Positions 27,127 to 33,708 of a stretch of 33,708 nt of DNA are shown in pieces. The notes under the pieces were generated by a model. It searched no databases and was not told where the DNA came from. It saw only the letters and a list, made by a program, of their open reading frames with translations. The first letter of the stretch is position 1. Each line of letters opens with the position of its first letter. Source of the DNA: Methylotenera oryzisoli (GTDB lineage: Bacteria; Pseudomonadota; Gammaproteobacteria; Burkholderiales; Methylophilaceae); the NCBI GenBank assembly GCA_945872425.1, contig CAMBZE010000013.1, positions 1-33,708 on the forward strand, written 5' to 3'. A program made the translations under genes and the position numbers.

Positions 27127-27513
27127 ATGGGAATCGGAGCTTGGTGGCATTGGTTAGTTGTCCTACTTATTGTGGTGCTGATATTTGGCACAAAAAAACT
27201 GCGTAATATCGGCGGCGATGTAGGGGGTGCAGTAAAAAACTTCAAGGAAGCGATGAATGATGGCAAGAGCGGTTCTGATACTGCCAGTTCTGACCAGAAA
27301 GATACCGTCCAAAGTATTGCAAAAACAGAAGTGATTGAAGCGGAATTTGTTGAAGTGCCAGTGAAAAAGGCGGCGCCAAAGAGAAAAGTATCCGCCACCA
27401 AAAAAACGAGCACAACCAAAGCTGCGGCAGCAAAACCTAAGGCAACTGCGGCTAAAAAAGTAACTGCGACTAAGCCTAGAGTTGCTGCTGCCAAGAAAAG
27501 TAATCCTCAGTAA
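27127..27513 (+). CDS. tatA: Twin-arginine translocase subunit TatA with extended Lys/Ala-rich tail
   Basis: Pore-forming subunit of the Tat system, which exports folded proteins. 128 residues: an N-terminal membrane helix ([14 protein letters not shown], residues 7-20), the [24 protein letters not shown] hinge and amphipathic helix at 20-43, then an acidic linker. From residue 80 a tail of 49 residues follows, with 14 Lys and 2 Arg among Ala, Thr, Val and Pro, resembling H1-like histone tails. Ordinary TatA proteins are about 70-90 residues, so the tail is unusual. GGGAG upstream supports the ATG at 27127. First gene of tatABC, 32 bases after hinT. Confidence 0.95.
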   Translation: MGIGAWWHWLVVLLIVVLIFGTKKLRNIGGDVGGAVKNFKEAMNDGKSGSDTASSDQKDTVQSIAKTEVIEAEFVEVPVKKAAPKRKVSATKKTSTTKAAAAKPKATAAKKVTATKPRVAAAKKSNPQ

Positions 27514-27548
27514 ATCTTGTATTGAGTGAATAGCCGAGTCTAAGCCAC

Positions 27549-27860
27549 GTGTTTGGTATTGAATTTTCCGAGCTGCTTGTCATTGCAGTTGTTGCGTTGA
27601 TTGTCATTGGTCCAGAGAAATTACCAAAGGTGGCGCGTACTGTAGGCGCGCTCGTCGGGCGCATGCAGAGATATATGGCCCAAGTCAAAGAAGAAGTTAA
27701 TCGCGAAGCACGCTTTGCTGAGCTGCAACAACTTCAGCAGGAGATTCAGGAAGCGGTTAGTAGCGTACAGTCTAACTCGCAAAGCCAAGTCGATAATTTA
27801 ATGCATGATGTCATCGAAGTTGCAAATCAAAATCAAGAGCAAAACAAAGTGCTTAAGTAA
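27549..27860 (+). CDS. tatB: Sec-independent translocase subunit TatB
   Basis: Partner of TatC in the substrate-receptor complex. 103 residues: FGIEFSELLVIAVVALIVIGPEKLPKVARTVG gives the N-terminal helix with the Glu residue and the GPEKLP hinge characteristic of TatB (against FGTKKL in TatA), followed by a long amphipathic helix rich in Gln and Glu. GTG start at 27549. It lies between tatA and tatC. Confidence 0.95.
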   Translation: MFGIEFSELLVIAVVALIVIGPEKLPKVARTVGALVGRMQRYMAQVKEEVNREARFAELQQLQQEIQEAVSSVQSNSQSQVDNLMHDVIEVANQNQEQNKVLK

Positions 27861-27872
27861 AGATCAGGTACA

Positions 27873-28616
27873 GTGGCAACACCTACAGAAAATTTTATTT
27901 CACATTTAATAGAGTTGCGTGACCGCTTGCTACGGATAGTCATCGGCTTACTGCTTGTCTTCGTGGCATTTTTTCCATTTGCAAATGAAATTTATGCATC
28001 GCTGGCAGCGCCGTTATTGAGCAAACTTCCGGCGGGCGGGCAGATGATTGCCACGGCGGTGACTACGCCATTTTTCGTGCCCATGAAAGTGGCGATGATG
28101 GCGGCTTTTGTTGCTGCATTACCCCATACTTTGTATCAAATCTGGGCGTTTGTGGCACCAGGCCTCTACGCGCATGAGAAGAAATTCATGATTCCCATGA
28201 TTTTCGCGAGCAGCCTGCTATTTTTGGCGGGCATGGCATTCGCTTATTTTTTGGTATTTCCAGTGATATTTGGCTTTATCGTAGGAACCGCTCCGCAAGG
28301 GGTCGCGGTGATGACAGACATTGGAAATTATTTGGATTTTGTAATCACATTGTTTTTGGCATTTGGGTTGGCGTTTGAAGTGCCAATCGCTGTGGTAATG
28401 GCTGTGCGTTTTGGCTGGGTAACGACGCAGGCTTTGCAGGAGGCGCGCGGCTATGTGATAGTGGGAGCGTTTGTCATCGGCGCAATATTTACGCCCCCGG
28501 ATATTATTTCTCAGTTTATGTTGGCAGTGCCCATGTGGCTGCTTTATGAGCTTGGTATTGTTGTGGCTAAATTCACGGGGCGTAAATCAGAGTCCACAAT
28601 TATTCCGCCGATTTAA
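27873..28616 (+). CDS. tatC: Twin-arginine translocase subunit TatC
   Basis: Polytopic receptor for twin-arginine signals. 247 residues with six hydrophobic segments. FISHLIELRDRLLRIVIG at the N-terminus is the conserved cytoplasmic recognition region. FVAPGLYAHEKKF and FAFGLAFEVPIAVV follow, and FTPPDIISQFMLAVPMWLLYE is a TatC hallmark. GTG start at 27873, 12 bases after tatB. It ends the long murA-his-hinT-tat run. Confidence 0.97.
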   Translation: MATPTENFISHLIELRDRLLRIVIGLLLVFVAFFPFANEIYASLAAPLLSKLPAGGQMIATAVTTPFFVPMKVAMMAAFVAALPHTLYQIWAFVAPGLYAHEKKFMIPMIFASSLLFLAGMAFAYFLVFPVIFGFIVGTAPQGVAVMTDIGNYLDFVITLFLAFGLAFEVPIAVVMAVRFGWVTTQALQEARGYVIVGAFVIGAIFTPPDIISQFMLAVPMWLLYELGIVVAKFTGRKSESTIIPPI

Positions 28617-28722
28617 TCTGGTGCTATAGCGGGTTTTGGCCGTTTGCCAATCAAGATTGAAATGTTGAGGGTTTGCTCGGCACGTCTTTGGCACCTCTGT
28701 AATTATTTAAGGTCGCGAGCTT

Positions 28723-29472
28723 ATGGTAAAAATCAATGAGTTAGCTCATTACACCCAACAACTGATGCAAGTTGAGAGTTTCAAGGATTACTGCCCCAAT
28801 GGGTTGCAGGTTGAGGGGCGAGCAGAAATACGTAAAATAGTTACCGGGGTGACTGCAAGCATGGCGCTGCTGGAAGCTGCGCACCGAGCTGATGCCGATT
28901 TGATTTTGGTGCATCATGGTTATTTTTGGCGCAATGAAGACGCTAGAATAATTGGCATCAAGCGAAATCGCATTGCCTTTCTATTAAAACATGATTTGAA
29001 TTTAATGGCTTATCATTTGCCTTTAGATGCGCATCCGGAGTTTGGTAATAATGTGCAGTTAGGCAAGGTGTTGGGTATATTGCCTATCAATTACGTTGGT
29101 GAATTTAATCTTGTCGCTTATGGCGAATTAAACCAGGTCAGTACGCTTGGTGATTTTGCAGCGCTAGTGGAAAAATGCCTGCAACGCACACCTTTGGTTA
29201 TCGGTAATCCTCAACAGCTAATTAAGAAAGTGGCTTGGTGCACGGGTGCCGCGCAGGGCTACATAGACTCGGCGATAGAGTTAGGTGCGGACGTGTTTAT
29301 TAGCGGTGAGATTTCTGAGCAGACCACTCACCAGGCACTTGAAACCGGTGTGTCATATATTGCTGCGGGACATCATGCCACCGAGCGTTATGGCATACAG
29401 GCATTGGGTGAGCATTTGGCTGAAAAGTTTAACCTATTACATGAGTTCGTTGATGTTAAAAATCCGGTTTAA
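28723..29472 (+). CDS. NIF3-like dinuclear metal centre protein (YbgI family)
   Basis: Hexameric dimetal protein of the NIF3/YbgI/DUF34 family. The function is debated: proposals include GTP cyclohydrolase-type activity and metal chaperoning. 249 residues. DYCPNGLQVEG at 22-32 is the family opener, LILVHHGYFWRNE provides His64 and His65 metal ligands, AYHLPLDAHPEFGNN a third ligand region, and AGHHATERYG near the C-terminus the remaining His/Glu ligands. Length is typical of the short bacterial form without the inserted domain. It stands between tatC and petA with 106- and 214-bp gaps. In this part of betaproteobacterial genomes NIF3 commonly sits next to petABC. Confidence 0.93.
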   Translation: MVKINELAHYTQQLMQVESFKDYCPNGLQVEGRAEIRKIVTGVTASMALLEAAHRADADLILVHHGYFWRNEDARIIGIKRNRIAFLLKHDLNLMAYHLPLDAHPEFGNNVQLGKVLGILPINYVGEFNLVAYGELNQVSTLGDFAALVEKCLQRTPLVIGNPQQLIKKVAWCTGAAQGYIDSAIELGADVFISGEISEQTTHQALETGVSYIAAGHHATERYGIQALGEHLAEKFNLLHEFVDVKNPV

Positions 29473-29473
29473 T

Positions 29474-29533
29474 GCTTTAATTTCAGTGACTTATTAAATA
29501 AAGCTTTAATTTGACGCTAAAAAAATGTATAAT
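29474..29533 (+). promoter_or_regulatory. Putative promoter region of petABC
   Basis: TATAAT at 29528-29533 is an exact -10 box. The -35 is poor (TTTAAT at 29505-29510, spacer 17), and TTGACG at 29511 is too close to pair with it. An exact 10-bp direct repeat, GCTTTAATTT, occurs at 29474-29483 and 29503-29512, 29 bp apart, possibly a regulator site. The leader to petA would be about 145 nt. Confidence 0.4.
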
Positions 29534-29686
29534 TTCTCGCTTTAAGCCAAGCAAAAATTATTGATGGTTGCGGTTAGATAAATGGCCGCATAATGATTTT
29601 GGCAAGCTGTTAAGCAAATAATGATGCTAGCCGCAAAAAAGGCGAATTTCATTTTCAACCAATTCTTTATAGTGCATGAGGAAAAC

Positions 29687-30325
29687 ATGTCGGACAAGCA
29701 AAATGATCAGTATCAAGCTGGCTCGCAAACTGGTGCTAGCTGCCAACCAAGTCAATCACCGCAAGTAAATTTAGAAAAACGGAACTTTCTAATTGCAACT
29801 TCAGCCGTTGGTGCGATTGGATGTGCGGTTGTCGCGGTACCCTTTGTTAAAAGTATGACGCCGAGCGAGCGTGCGAAAGCAGCGGGTGCGCCTGTGGAGA
29901 TTGATATAAGCAAGCTTCCAGCTGGTGAAATGATGACGGCGGAATGGCGTGGTCAACCTGTGTGGATCATCCATCGTACTGATGAGCAAGTTGCCAAGCT
30001 TGCAAATCATGGCACGCAGTTATCAGACCCTAATTTAGAAGTGCCACAGCAGCCTGATTATTGCAAAAATAAAGAGCGTGCCATTAAACCGAAATATGCG
30101 GTGATGCTAGGCGTATGTACGCACTTGGGTTGTTCGCCAGGTCAAAATTTTGTAGCTACCGCAGATTGGGATGGCGGTTTTATTTGTGCGTGTCATGGCT
30201 CCAAGTTTGATTTATCAGGTCGCGTATTTAAAGGCTCGCCAGCGCCGACGAATTTGGTTATCCCGCCACATAAATATTTGACTGAAACAACGTTGCTTAT
30301 TGGTGAAGATGGGGAGGTTGCATAA
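29687..30325 (+). CDS. petA: Ubiquinol-cytochrome c reductase Rieske iron-sulphur subunit
   Basis: [2Fe-2S] subunit of the bc1 complex, taking electrons from ubiquinol at the Qo site. From the ATG at 29687 it has 212 residues: a polar N-terminal stretch, a signal-anchor with KRNFLIATSAVGAIGCAVVAVPF (31-53), then the Rieske fold with CTHLGCSPG (Cys144, His146, Cys149) and CACHGSKFD (Cys167, Cys169, His170). The start is set by GAGGA at 29678-29682; an in-frame upstream ATG at 29621 lacks a ribosome site. Rieske proteins usually carry a twin-arginine Tat signal; here the pair is Lys-Arg. Its stop overlaps the petB start by one base. Confidence 0.96.
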   Translation: MSDKQNDQYQAGSQTGASCQPSQSPQVNLEKRNFLIATSAVGAIGCAVVAVPFVKSMTPSERAKAAGAPVEIDISKLPAGEMMTAEWRGQPVWIIHRTDEQVAKLANHGTQLSDPNLEVPQQPDYCKNKERAIKPKYAVMLGVCTHLGCSPGQNFVATADWDGGFICACHGSKFDLSGRVFKGSPAPTNLVIPPHKYLTETTLLIGEDGEVA

Positions 30326-31596
30326 TGAATTACTTCACTAAGTTGATTGGTTGGGTGGATGAGCGTTTTCCGCTAACGAGTAATGTTAAAGCGCATCTTA
30401 CTGAGTATTACGCGCCAAAAAATTTCAATTTCTGGTACTTTTTTGGCTCATTAGCACTATTAGTGCTGGTGTTGCAAATAATCACGGGTATATTTTTAAC
30501 TATGCACTATAAGCCAAGTGCTGAATTGGCGTTTGCTTCAGTGGAGTACATTATGCGCGATGTGCCGTGGGGTTGGCTCATTCGCTATATGCATTCTACA
30601 GGGGCGTCATTGTTTTTTGTTGTCGTGTATCTGCACATGTTTCGTGGTTTGTTGTATGGTTCATATCGAAATCCACGCGAGCTCATTTGGCTATTCGGTG
30701 TAGGTATTTTCTTGGCGTTGATGGGTGAAGCGTTTTTTGGCTACCTGTTGCCTTGGGGTCAAATGTCTTACTGGGGTGCGCAAGTGATTACCAACTTGTT
30801 TGCCACAGTACCGTTTATTGGTCCAGATATTGCTGAATGGTTGCGTGGGGATTACTTAATTTCCGATGCAACGCTAAACCGCTTTTTTGCATTCCATGTG
30901 ATTGCCTTGCCTTTAGTGATTCTGGGCTTGGTAGCTGCACACATTATTGCGTTGCATGAAGTGGGTTCAAATAACCCGGATGGCGTTGAAATTAAAAAGC
31001 TTAAAGACAAGAAAACAGGTATTCCGTTAGACGGCATCCCTTTCCACCCTTATTACTCTGTAAAAGATTTGGTGGGCGTGGTGGTGTTTTTAATGGTATT
31101 TGCAGCGATTATCTTTTTCGCGCCAGATATGGGCGGCTATTTCCTTGAGGCAAATAATTTTGTGCCAGCCAATCCGCTGGTAACGCCTGCACATATTGCG
31201 CCTACTTGGTATTTCACTCCTTATTACTCCATTTTGCGCGCTGTGCCGCCGATTGGTATTTCGCAATTTCCAGGCGTGGCGGCAATGGGCTTGTCTGTAA
31301 TGGCGTTTGCGCTGCTGCCGTGGCTGGATAGAAGTCCGGTGAAGTCTATTCGCTACAAAGGCAATTTATATAAAGCCTGGTTAGCTGCATTTGTGATTAG
31401 CTTTTTTATCTTGGGCTATTTAGGCACAATTCCAGCGGATACGTATGGTCAGTTTGGCGCTTGGCTCGGAAAAGCTGACATTGCGACAGTGATTGCACGT
31501 ATATGCTCAGTTGTTTACTTTGCATTTTTTGTTCTTATGCCTTGGTATACCAAAAAAGATAAAACTAAACCAGTGCCAGAAAGAGTGACAGGGTAA
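30325..31596 (+). CDS. petB: Cytochrome b subunit of the bc1 complex
   Basis: Membrane core of ubiquinol-cytochrome c reductase carrying haems bL and bH. 423 residues, the full-length bc1-type protein rather than a split b6/subunit IV pair. The four haem-ligating histidines appear as His90/His104 (HSTGASLFFVVVYLH) and His191/His206 (HVIALPLVILGLVAAH). GYLLPWGQMSYWG is the conserved Qo-side segment. At 293-296 the Qo motif reads PTWY where mitochondrial and alphaproteobacterial proteins have PEWY. ATG at 30325 overlaps the last base of the petA stop. Confidence 0.97.
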   Translation: MNYFTKLIGWVDERFPLTSNVKAHLTEYYAPKNFNFWYFFGSLALLVLVLQIITGIFLTMHYKPSAELAFASVEYIMRDVPWGWLIRYMHSTGASLFFVVVYLHMFRGLLYGSYRNPRELIWLFGVGIFLALMGEAFFGYLLPWGQMSYWGAQVITNLFATVPFIGPDIAEWLRGDYLISDATLNRFFAFHVIALPLVILGLVAAHIIALHEVGSNNPDGVEIKKLKDKKTGIPLDGIPFHPYYSVKDLVGVVVFLMVFAAIIFFAPDMGGYFLEANNFVPANPLVTPAHIAPTWYFTPYYSILRAVPPIGISQFPGVAAMGLSVMAFALLPWLDRSPVKSIRYKGNLYKAWLAAFVISFFILGYLGTIPADTYGQFGAWLGKADIATVIARICSVVYFAFFVLMPWYTKKDKTKPVPERVTG

Positions 31597-31601
31597 TCGC
31601 C

Positions 31602-32312
31602 ATGAAAACTATCAATTATATGAAAAAAGTTTTATTGATTTTATCGCTTTCGCCGTTATTGGCTTTTGCTAGTCAAGATATTCACTTGGATAAGGCGCCA
31701 GTTGATGTGTCGAATCACGAGTCGTTACAACGTGGCGCACGTACTTTTGTAAACTACTGCCTGAATTGTCATAGCGCTAACTATATGCGCTATAACCGTT
31801 TGATGGAAATTGGTCTGACAGAGAAGCAAATTAAAGATAACTTGCTGTTGGCTGGTGGGAAGGTGGGCGACACCATGACCGTGGCTATCAACAAAAAAGA
31901 TGCCATGAAGTGGTTTGGTGCAACACCCCCTGATTTGTCAGTAGAAGTGCGCGCACGCGGTGCGGATTGGGTTTATACCTATATGCGCGGTTTTTATCGC
32001 GACAACACACGCTCTACCGGTTGGAATAATACCGTGTTTGATAAGGTTGGCATGCCGCACGTGTTGTATGAGTTGCAGGGCGAGCAGGAGCTTAATCACG
32101 AAACGCATCAGCTTGAACTTATTAAGCCTGGTCGCTTATCAGTTGAAGAATACGACACTTTAATTGGCGATTTAACTAATTTCATGGCCTATATGGCCGA
32201 ACCCGCTAAACAACAACGTAATCAATTAGGCTGGTTTGTATTGTTGTTTCTAGGCGTGCTACTGGTGCTTGCCTACAAACTTAAAAAAGCTTACTGGAAG
32301 GATATACACTAA
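31602..32312 (+). CDS. petC: Cytochrome c1 subunit of the bc1 complex
   Basis: Membrane-anchored c-type cytochrome passing electrons from the Rieske centre to soluble cytochromes such as the c4 protein encoded earlier in the window. 236 residues: signal peptide (core VLLILSLSPLLAFA), haem site CLNCH at 53-57 followed by YMRYNRL, candidate axial Met151 in GMPHVLYELQG, and a C-terminal anchor helix (LGWFVLLFLGVLLVLAYKL) ending in basic residues. ATG at 31602 follows AGGGT; an ATG at 31620 is a possible shorter start. Six bases separate it from petB. Confidence 0.96.
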   Translation: MKTINYMKKVLLILSLSPLLAFASQDIHLDKAPVDVSNHESLQRGARTFVNYCLNCHSANYMRYNRLMEIGLTEKQIKDNLLLAGGKVGDTMTVAINKKDAMKWFGATPPDLSVEVRARGADWVYTYMRGFYRDNTRSTGWNNTVFDKVGMPHVLYELQGEQELNHETHQLELIKPGRLSVEEYDTLIGDLTNFMAYMAEPAKQQRNQLGWFVLLFLGVLLVLAYKLKKAYWKDIH

Positions 32313-32315
32313 ATT

Positions 32316-32915
32316 ATGATGACCTTATATTCGGGGACGACTGACCCCTATAGCCACCGCTGCCGAATCGTTTTATTTGAAAAGGACATGGATTTTCAGG
32401 TGATTGATGTTGATCTGGCCAACAAGCCTGAAGACTTGGCAGTTATCAATCCGTACAATCAAGTGCCGGTATTGGTGGAGCGTGACTTGGTATTATCAGA
32501 AGCGAATATTATCAATGAATATATTGATGAGCGTTTCCCACATCCACAGTTGATGCCGCCTGATCCAGTGATGCGTGCACGTGCAAGATTGTTTTTGTAT
32601 GGCTTTGAAAAAGATCTTTTTAGTCACATTGCTGACATTGAGTCTGAAGATGCGGAAAAAGCAGATAAAGCACGTGCTATTGTTCGTGATAATTTAACGC
32701 AATTGGTTCCAATATTCTCCAAGCAAAATTATTTGTTAGGCGATGATTATTCAATGCTGGATGTTGCTGTTACGCCGTTGCTTTGGCGTTTGGGGCATTA
32801 TGGTATTGAGCTGCCTAATCAGGCTGCGCCGATTTTGAAATATGCAGAACGGTTGTTCTCCAGACCATTATATGCGGATGCGATGACGCCTTCTGAAAAG
32901 GCAATGCGCAAGTAA
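32316..32915 (+). CDS. sspA: Stringent starvation protein A homologue (GST-like)
   Basis: RNA polymerase-associated protein with a glutathione S-transferase fold. In E. coli SspA supports stationary-phase and acid-stress responses. 199 residues: thioredoxin-like N-terminal domain (MTLYSGTTDPYSHRCRIVLFEK, with NPYNQVPVLVERDLVLSEANIINEYIDERFPHP) and an all-helical C-terminal domain. The VLSEANIINEYIDERFP segment is typical of SspA. Two in-frame ATGs start at 32316. It lies three bases after petC, probably read from the petABC promoter; petABC-sspAB linkage is common in Betaproteobacteria and Gammaproteobacteria. Confidence 0.93.
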   Translation: MMTLYSGTTDPYSHRCRIVLFEKDMDFQVIDVDLANKPEDLAVINPYNQVPVLVERDLVLSEANIINEYIDERFPHPQLMPPDPVMRARARLFLYGFEKDLFSHIADIESEDAEKADKARAIVRDNLTQLVPIFSKQNYLLGDDYSMLDVAVTPLLWRLGHYGIELPNQAAPILKYAERLFSRPLYADAMTPSEKAMRK

Positions 32916-33017
32916 ATTAAAATATCTTGGCATGACATGGCGACGCTATAAAAATATTCCATATTTTATGCCTTGTTTTGCTTGGATAATTAAATTTACC
33001 AGATAGAGGTGCAGCGA

Positions 33018-33443
33018 ATGTCTGAATTAATTTCAACAAAACCTTACATGCTACGTGCTCTTCATGAATGGTGTGTGGATAATAACCTCACGCCACATTT
33101 GATTGTGGTCGTGAATGGTCAAACGCGAGTGCCAATGGCGTATGTAAAAGAAGGTGAAGTAGTTTTAAATATCAATTATGGCGCCACCAAGGATTTGCAT
33201 ATTGATAATGAGTCGGTTGTATTTTCTGCCCGCTTTGGCGGTGTTTCTCAGAATATATACGTGCCGATGAGCGCAGTGAAAGGCATTTTCGCGCGCGAAA
33301 ACGGTCAGGGTATGTTTTTTGAGGTGGAGACTGACGGCGGCAATGTGAATGCCGAAAAGGCGCAGTCAAATGTCAAAAGTGAGCCAGAGAATGTGGTGAA
33401 GAAGGTAAATAATAAAAAGCCTGTATTAACTATCGTAAAATAG
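33018..33443 (+). CDS. sspB: ClpXP adaptor SspB
   Basis: Adaptor that delivers ssrA-tagged and other substrates to ClpXP. From the ATG at 33018 it has 141 residues. It has a folded N-terminal dimer domain (SELISTKPYMLRALHEWCVDNNLTPHLIV, later NINYGATKDLHI and FSARFGGVSQNIYVPMSAVKGIFARENGQGMFF), a disordered linker, and a C-terminal KPVLTIVK that matches the ClpX-binding tail (E. coli SspB ends in PALRVVK). GAGGT seven bases upstream chooses this start over a GTG at 33009. A 102-bp gap separates it from sspA. Confidence 0.95.
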   Translation: MSELISTKPYMLRALHEWCVDNNLTPHLIVVVNGQTRVPMAYVKEGEVVLNINYGATKDLHIDNESVVFSARFGGVSQNIYVPMSAVKGIFARENGQGMFFEVETDGGNVNAEKAQSNVKSEPENVVKKVNNKKPVLTIVK

Positions 33444-33444
33444 C

Positions 33445-33472
33445 TTAACTTTTTTTGAAAGTTCAGTATAAT
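33445..33472 (+). promoter_or_regulatory. Putative promoter of tRNA-Thr
   Basis: TTAACT (33445-33450, 4/6) and an exact TATAAT (33467-33472) with a 16-bp spacer, immediately after the sspB stop. Predicted start near 33479, ten bases before the mature tRNA. Confidence 0.6.
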
Positions 33473-33488
33473 ACGCAACTCACAAAAC

Positions 33489-33564
33489 GCCGGATTAGCT
33501 CAGTTGGTAGAGCAGCGCACTTGTAATGCGAAGGTCGTCAGTTCGATTCCGACATCCGGCACCA
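33489..33564 (+). tRNA. tRNA-Thr, anticodon TGT
   Basis: 76 nt including encoded CCA. Acceptor GCCGGAT pairs with ATCCGGC, the D-arm reads GCTCAGTTGGTAGAGC, the anticodon stem GCGCA/TGCG flanks a loop containing TGT, and the T-arm contains GTTCGATTC. It reads ACN-type threonine codons, chiefly ACA. Confidence 0.97.
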
Positions 33565-33592
33565 AATTCTTAAGCATTTCCCTTTTATACAT

Positions 33593-33621
33593 TTGACAGC
33601 AAGTCAAATTTTCAGCATAAT
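33593..33621 (+). promoter_or_regulatory. Promoter of tRNA-Tyr
   Basis: Exact TTGACA (33593-33598), 17-bp spacer, CATAAT (33616-33621). Predicted start near 33628, eight bases before the tRNA. A strong sigma70 match, suggesting the tyrosine tRNA is not only read through from tRNA-Thr. Confidence 0.8.
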
Positions 33622-33635
33622 CGCGGGTTCGATTA

Positions 33636-33708
33636 GGAGGGGTGGCCGAGTGGTTAAAGGCGACGGACTGTAAATCCGTTCTCTCAGAGTACGAAGGTTC
33701 GAATCCTT
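33636..33708 (+). tRNA. tRNA-Tyr, anticodon GTA, cut by the window end
   Basis: Begins GGAGGGGTGGCCGAG, a class II (long variable arm) tRNA. The anticodon stem ACGGA/TCCGT encloses the loop CTGTAAA with anticodon GTA, followed by a long variable arm and GGTTCGAATCC of the T-arm. The 3' acceptor strand lies beyond the window. Confidence 0.95.

Noticed and set aside
27111-27494. 127-codon open frame antisense to tatA, Ala/Val/Phe-rich and membrane-like
   Set aside because: The hydrophobic look is the mirror of the Lys/Ala codons of the TatA tail; the plus-strand frame is clearly TatA.
29511-29533. TTGACG plus TATAAT as a petABC promoter
   Set aside because: The spacer is only 11 bp, too short for sigma70; only the TATAAT was kept as a candidate.

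Overview
The window looks like chromosomal DNA from a methylotrophic betaproteobacterium, most likely family Methylophilaceae (Methylotenera/Methylobacillus-like). Three things support this. A ribulose monophosphate pathway enzyme, 3-hexulose-6-phosphate synthase, is encoded inside the histidine cluster. The gene order mlaFEDCB-yadGH-bolA-grxD-murA-hisGDC...hisBHAFIE-hinT-tatABC and petABC-sspAB is typical of Betaproteobacteria. Base composition is moderately AT-rich. No phage, plasmid, transposase or CRISPR sequence was seen; this is mainly a housekeeping region.

Left part (1-7052): on the minus strand are topA (cut by the window start), ttcA and a FolM/PTR1-like pteridine reductase. Divergent from them are a MidA/NDUFAF7-type methyltransferase and trmB. 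engB follows on the minus strand, separated from trmB by an 18-bp palindrome and a degenerate copy of a 'GTCATTCC...GGAATGACG' type dispersed repeat.

Cytochrome biogenesis (7053-11274): a cytochrome c4 with a structured leader and a strong terminator, then the System II haem-ligation pair resB and ccsB. A single prepilin-like gene follows.

Envelope block (12117-19063): mlaF-E-D-C-B (retrograde phospholipid transport; mlaA is not here), the ABC exporter yadGH, a BolA protein with its CGFS glutaredoxin partner, and murA.

Histidine block (19072-26759): hisG (short form), hisD and hisC, then an autonomous hps unit with its own leader, promoter-like sequence and terminator, then hisB, hisH, hisA, hisF, hisI and hisE. 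hinT overlaps hisE and tatABC follows.

Right part (28723-33708): a NIF3-family protein, the cytochrome bc1 operon petABC, sspA and sspB, then tRNA-Thr(TGT) and a truncated tRNA-Tyr(GTA), each with a sigma70-like promoter. This tRNA order resembles the cluster upstream of tufB in E. coli.

The most interesting points are the hps unit placed between hisC and hisB with three perfect inverted repeats in its leader, the PTWY (not PEWY) Qo motif of cytochrome b, the Lys-Arg (not Arg-Arg) Rieske signal, the histone-like tail on TatA, and the long-range stem in the cytochrome c4 leader. I found no clear previously undescribed multi-gene system.
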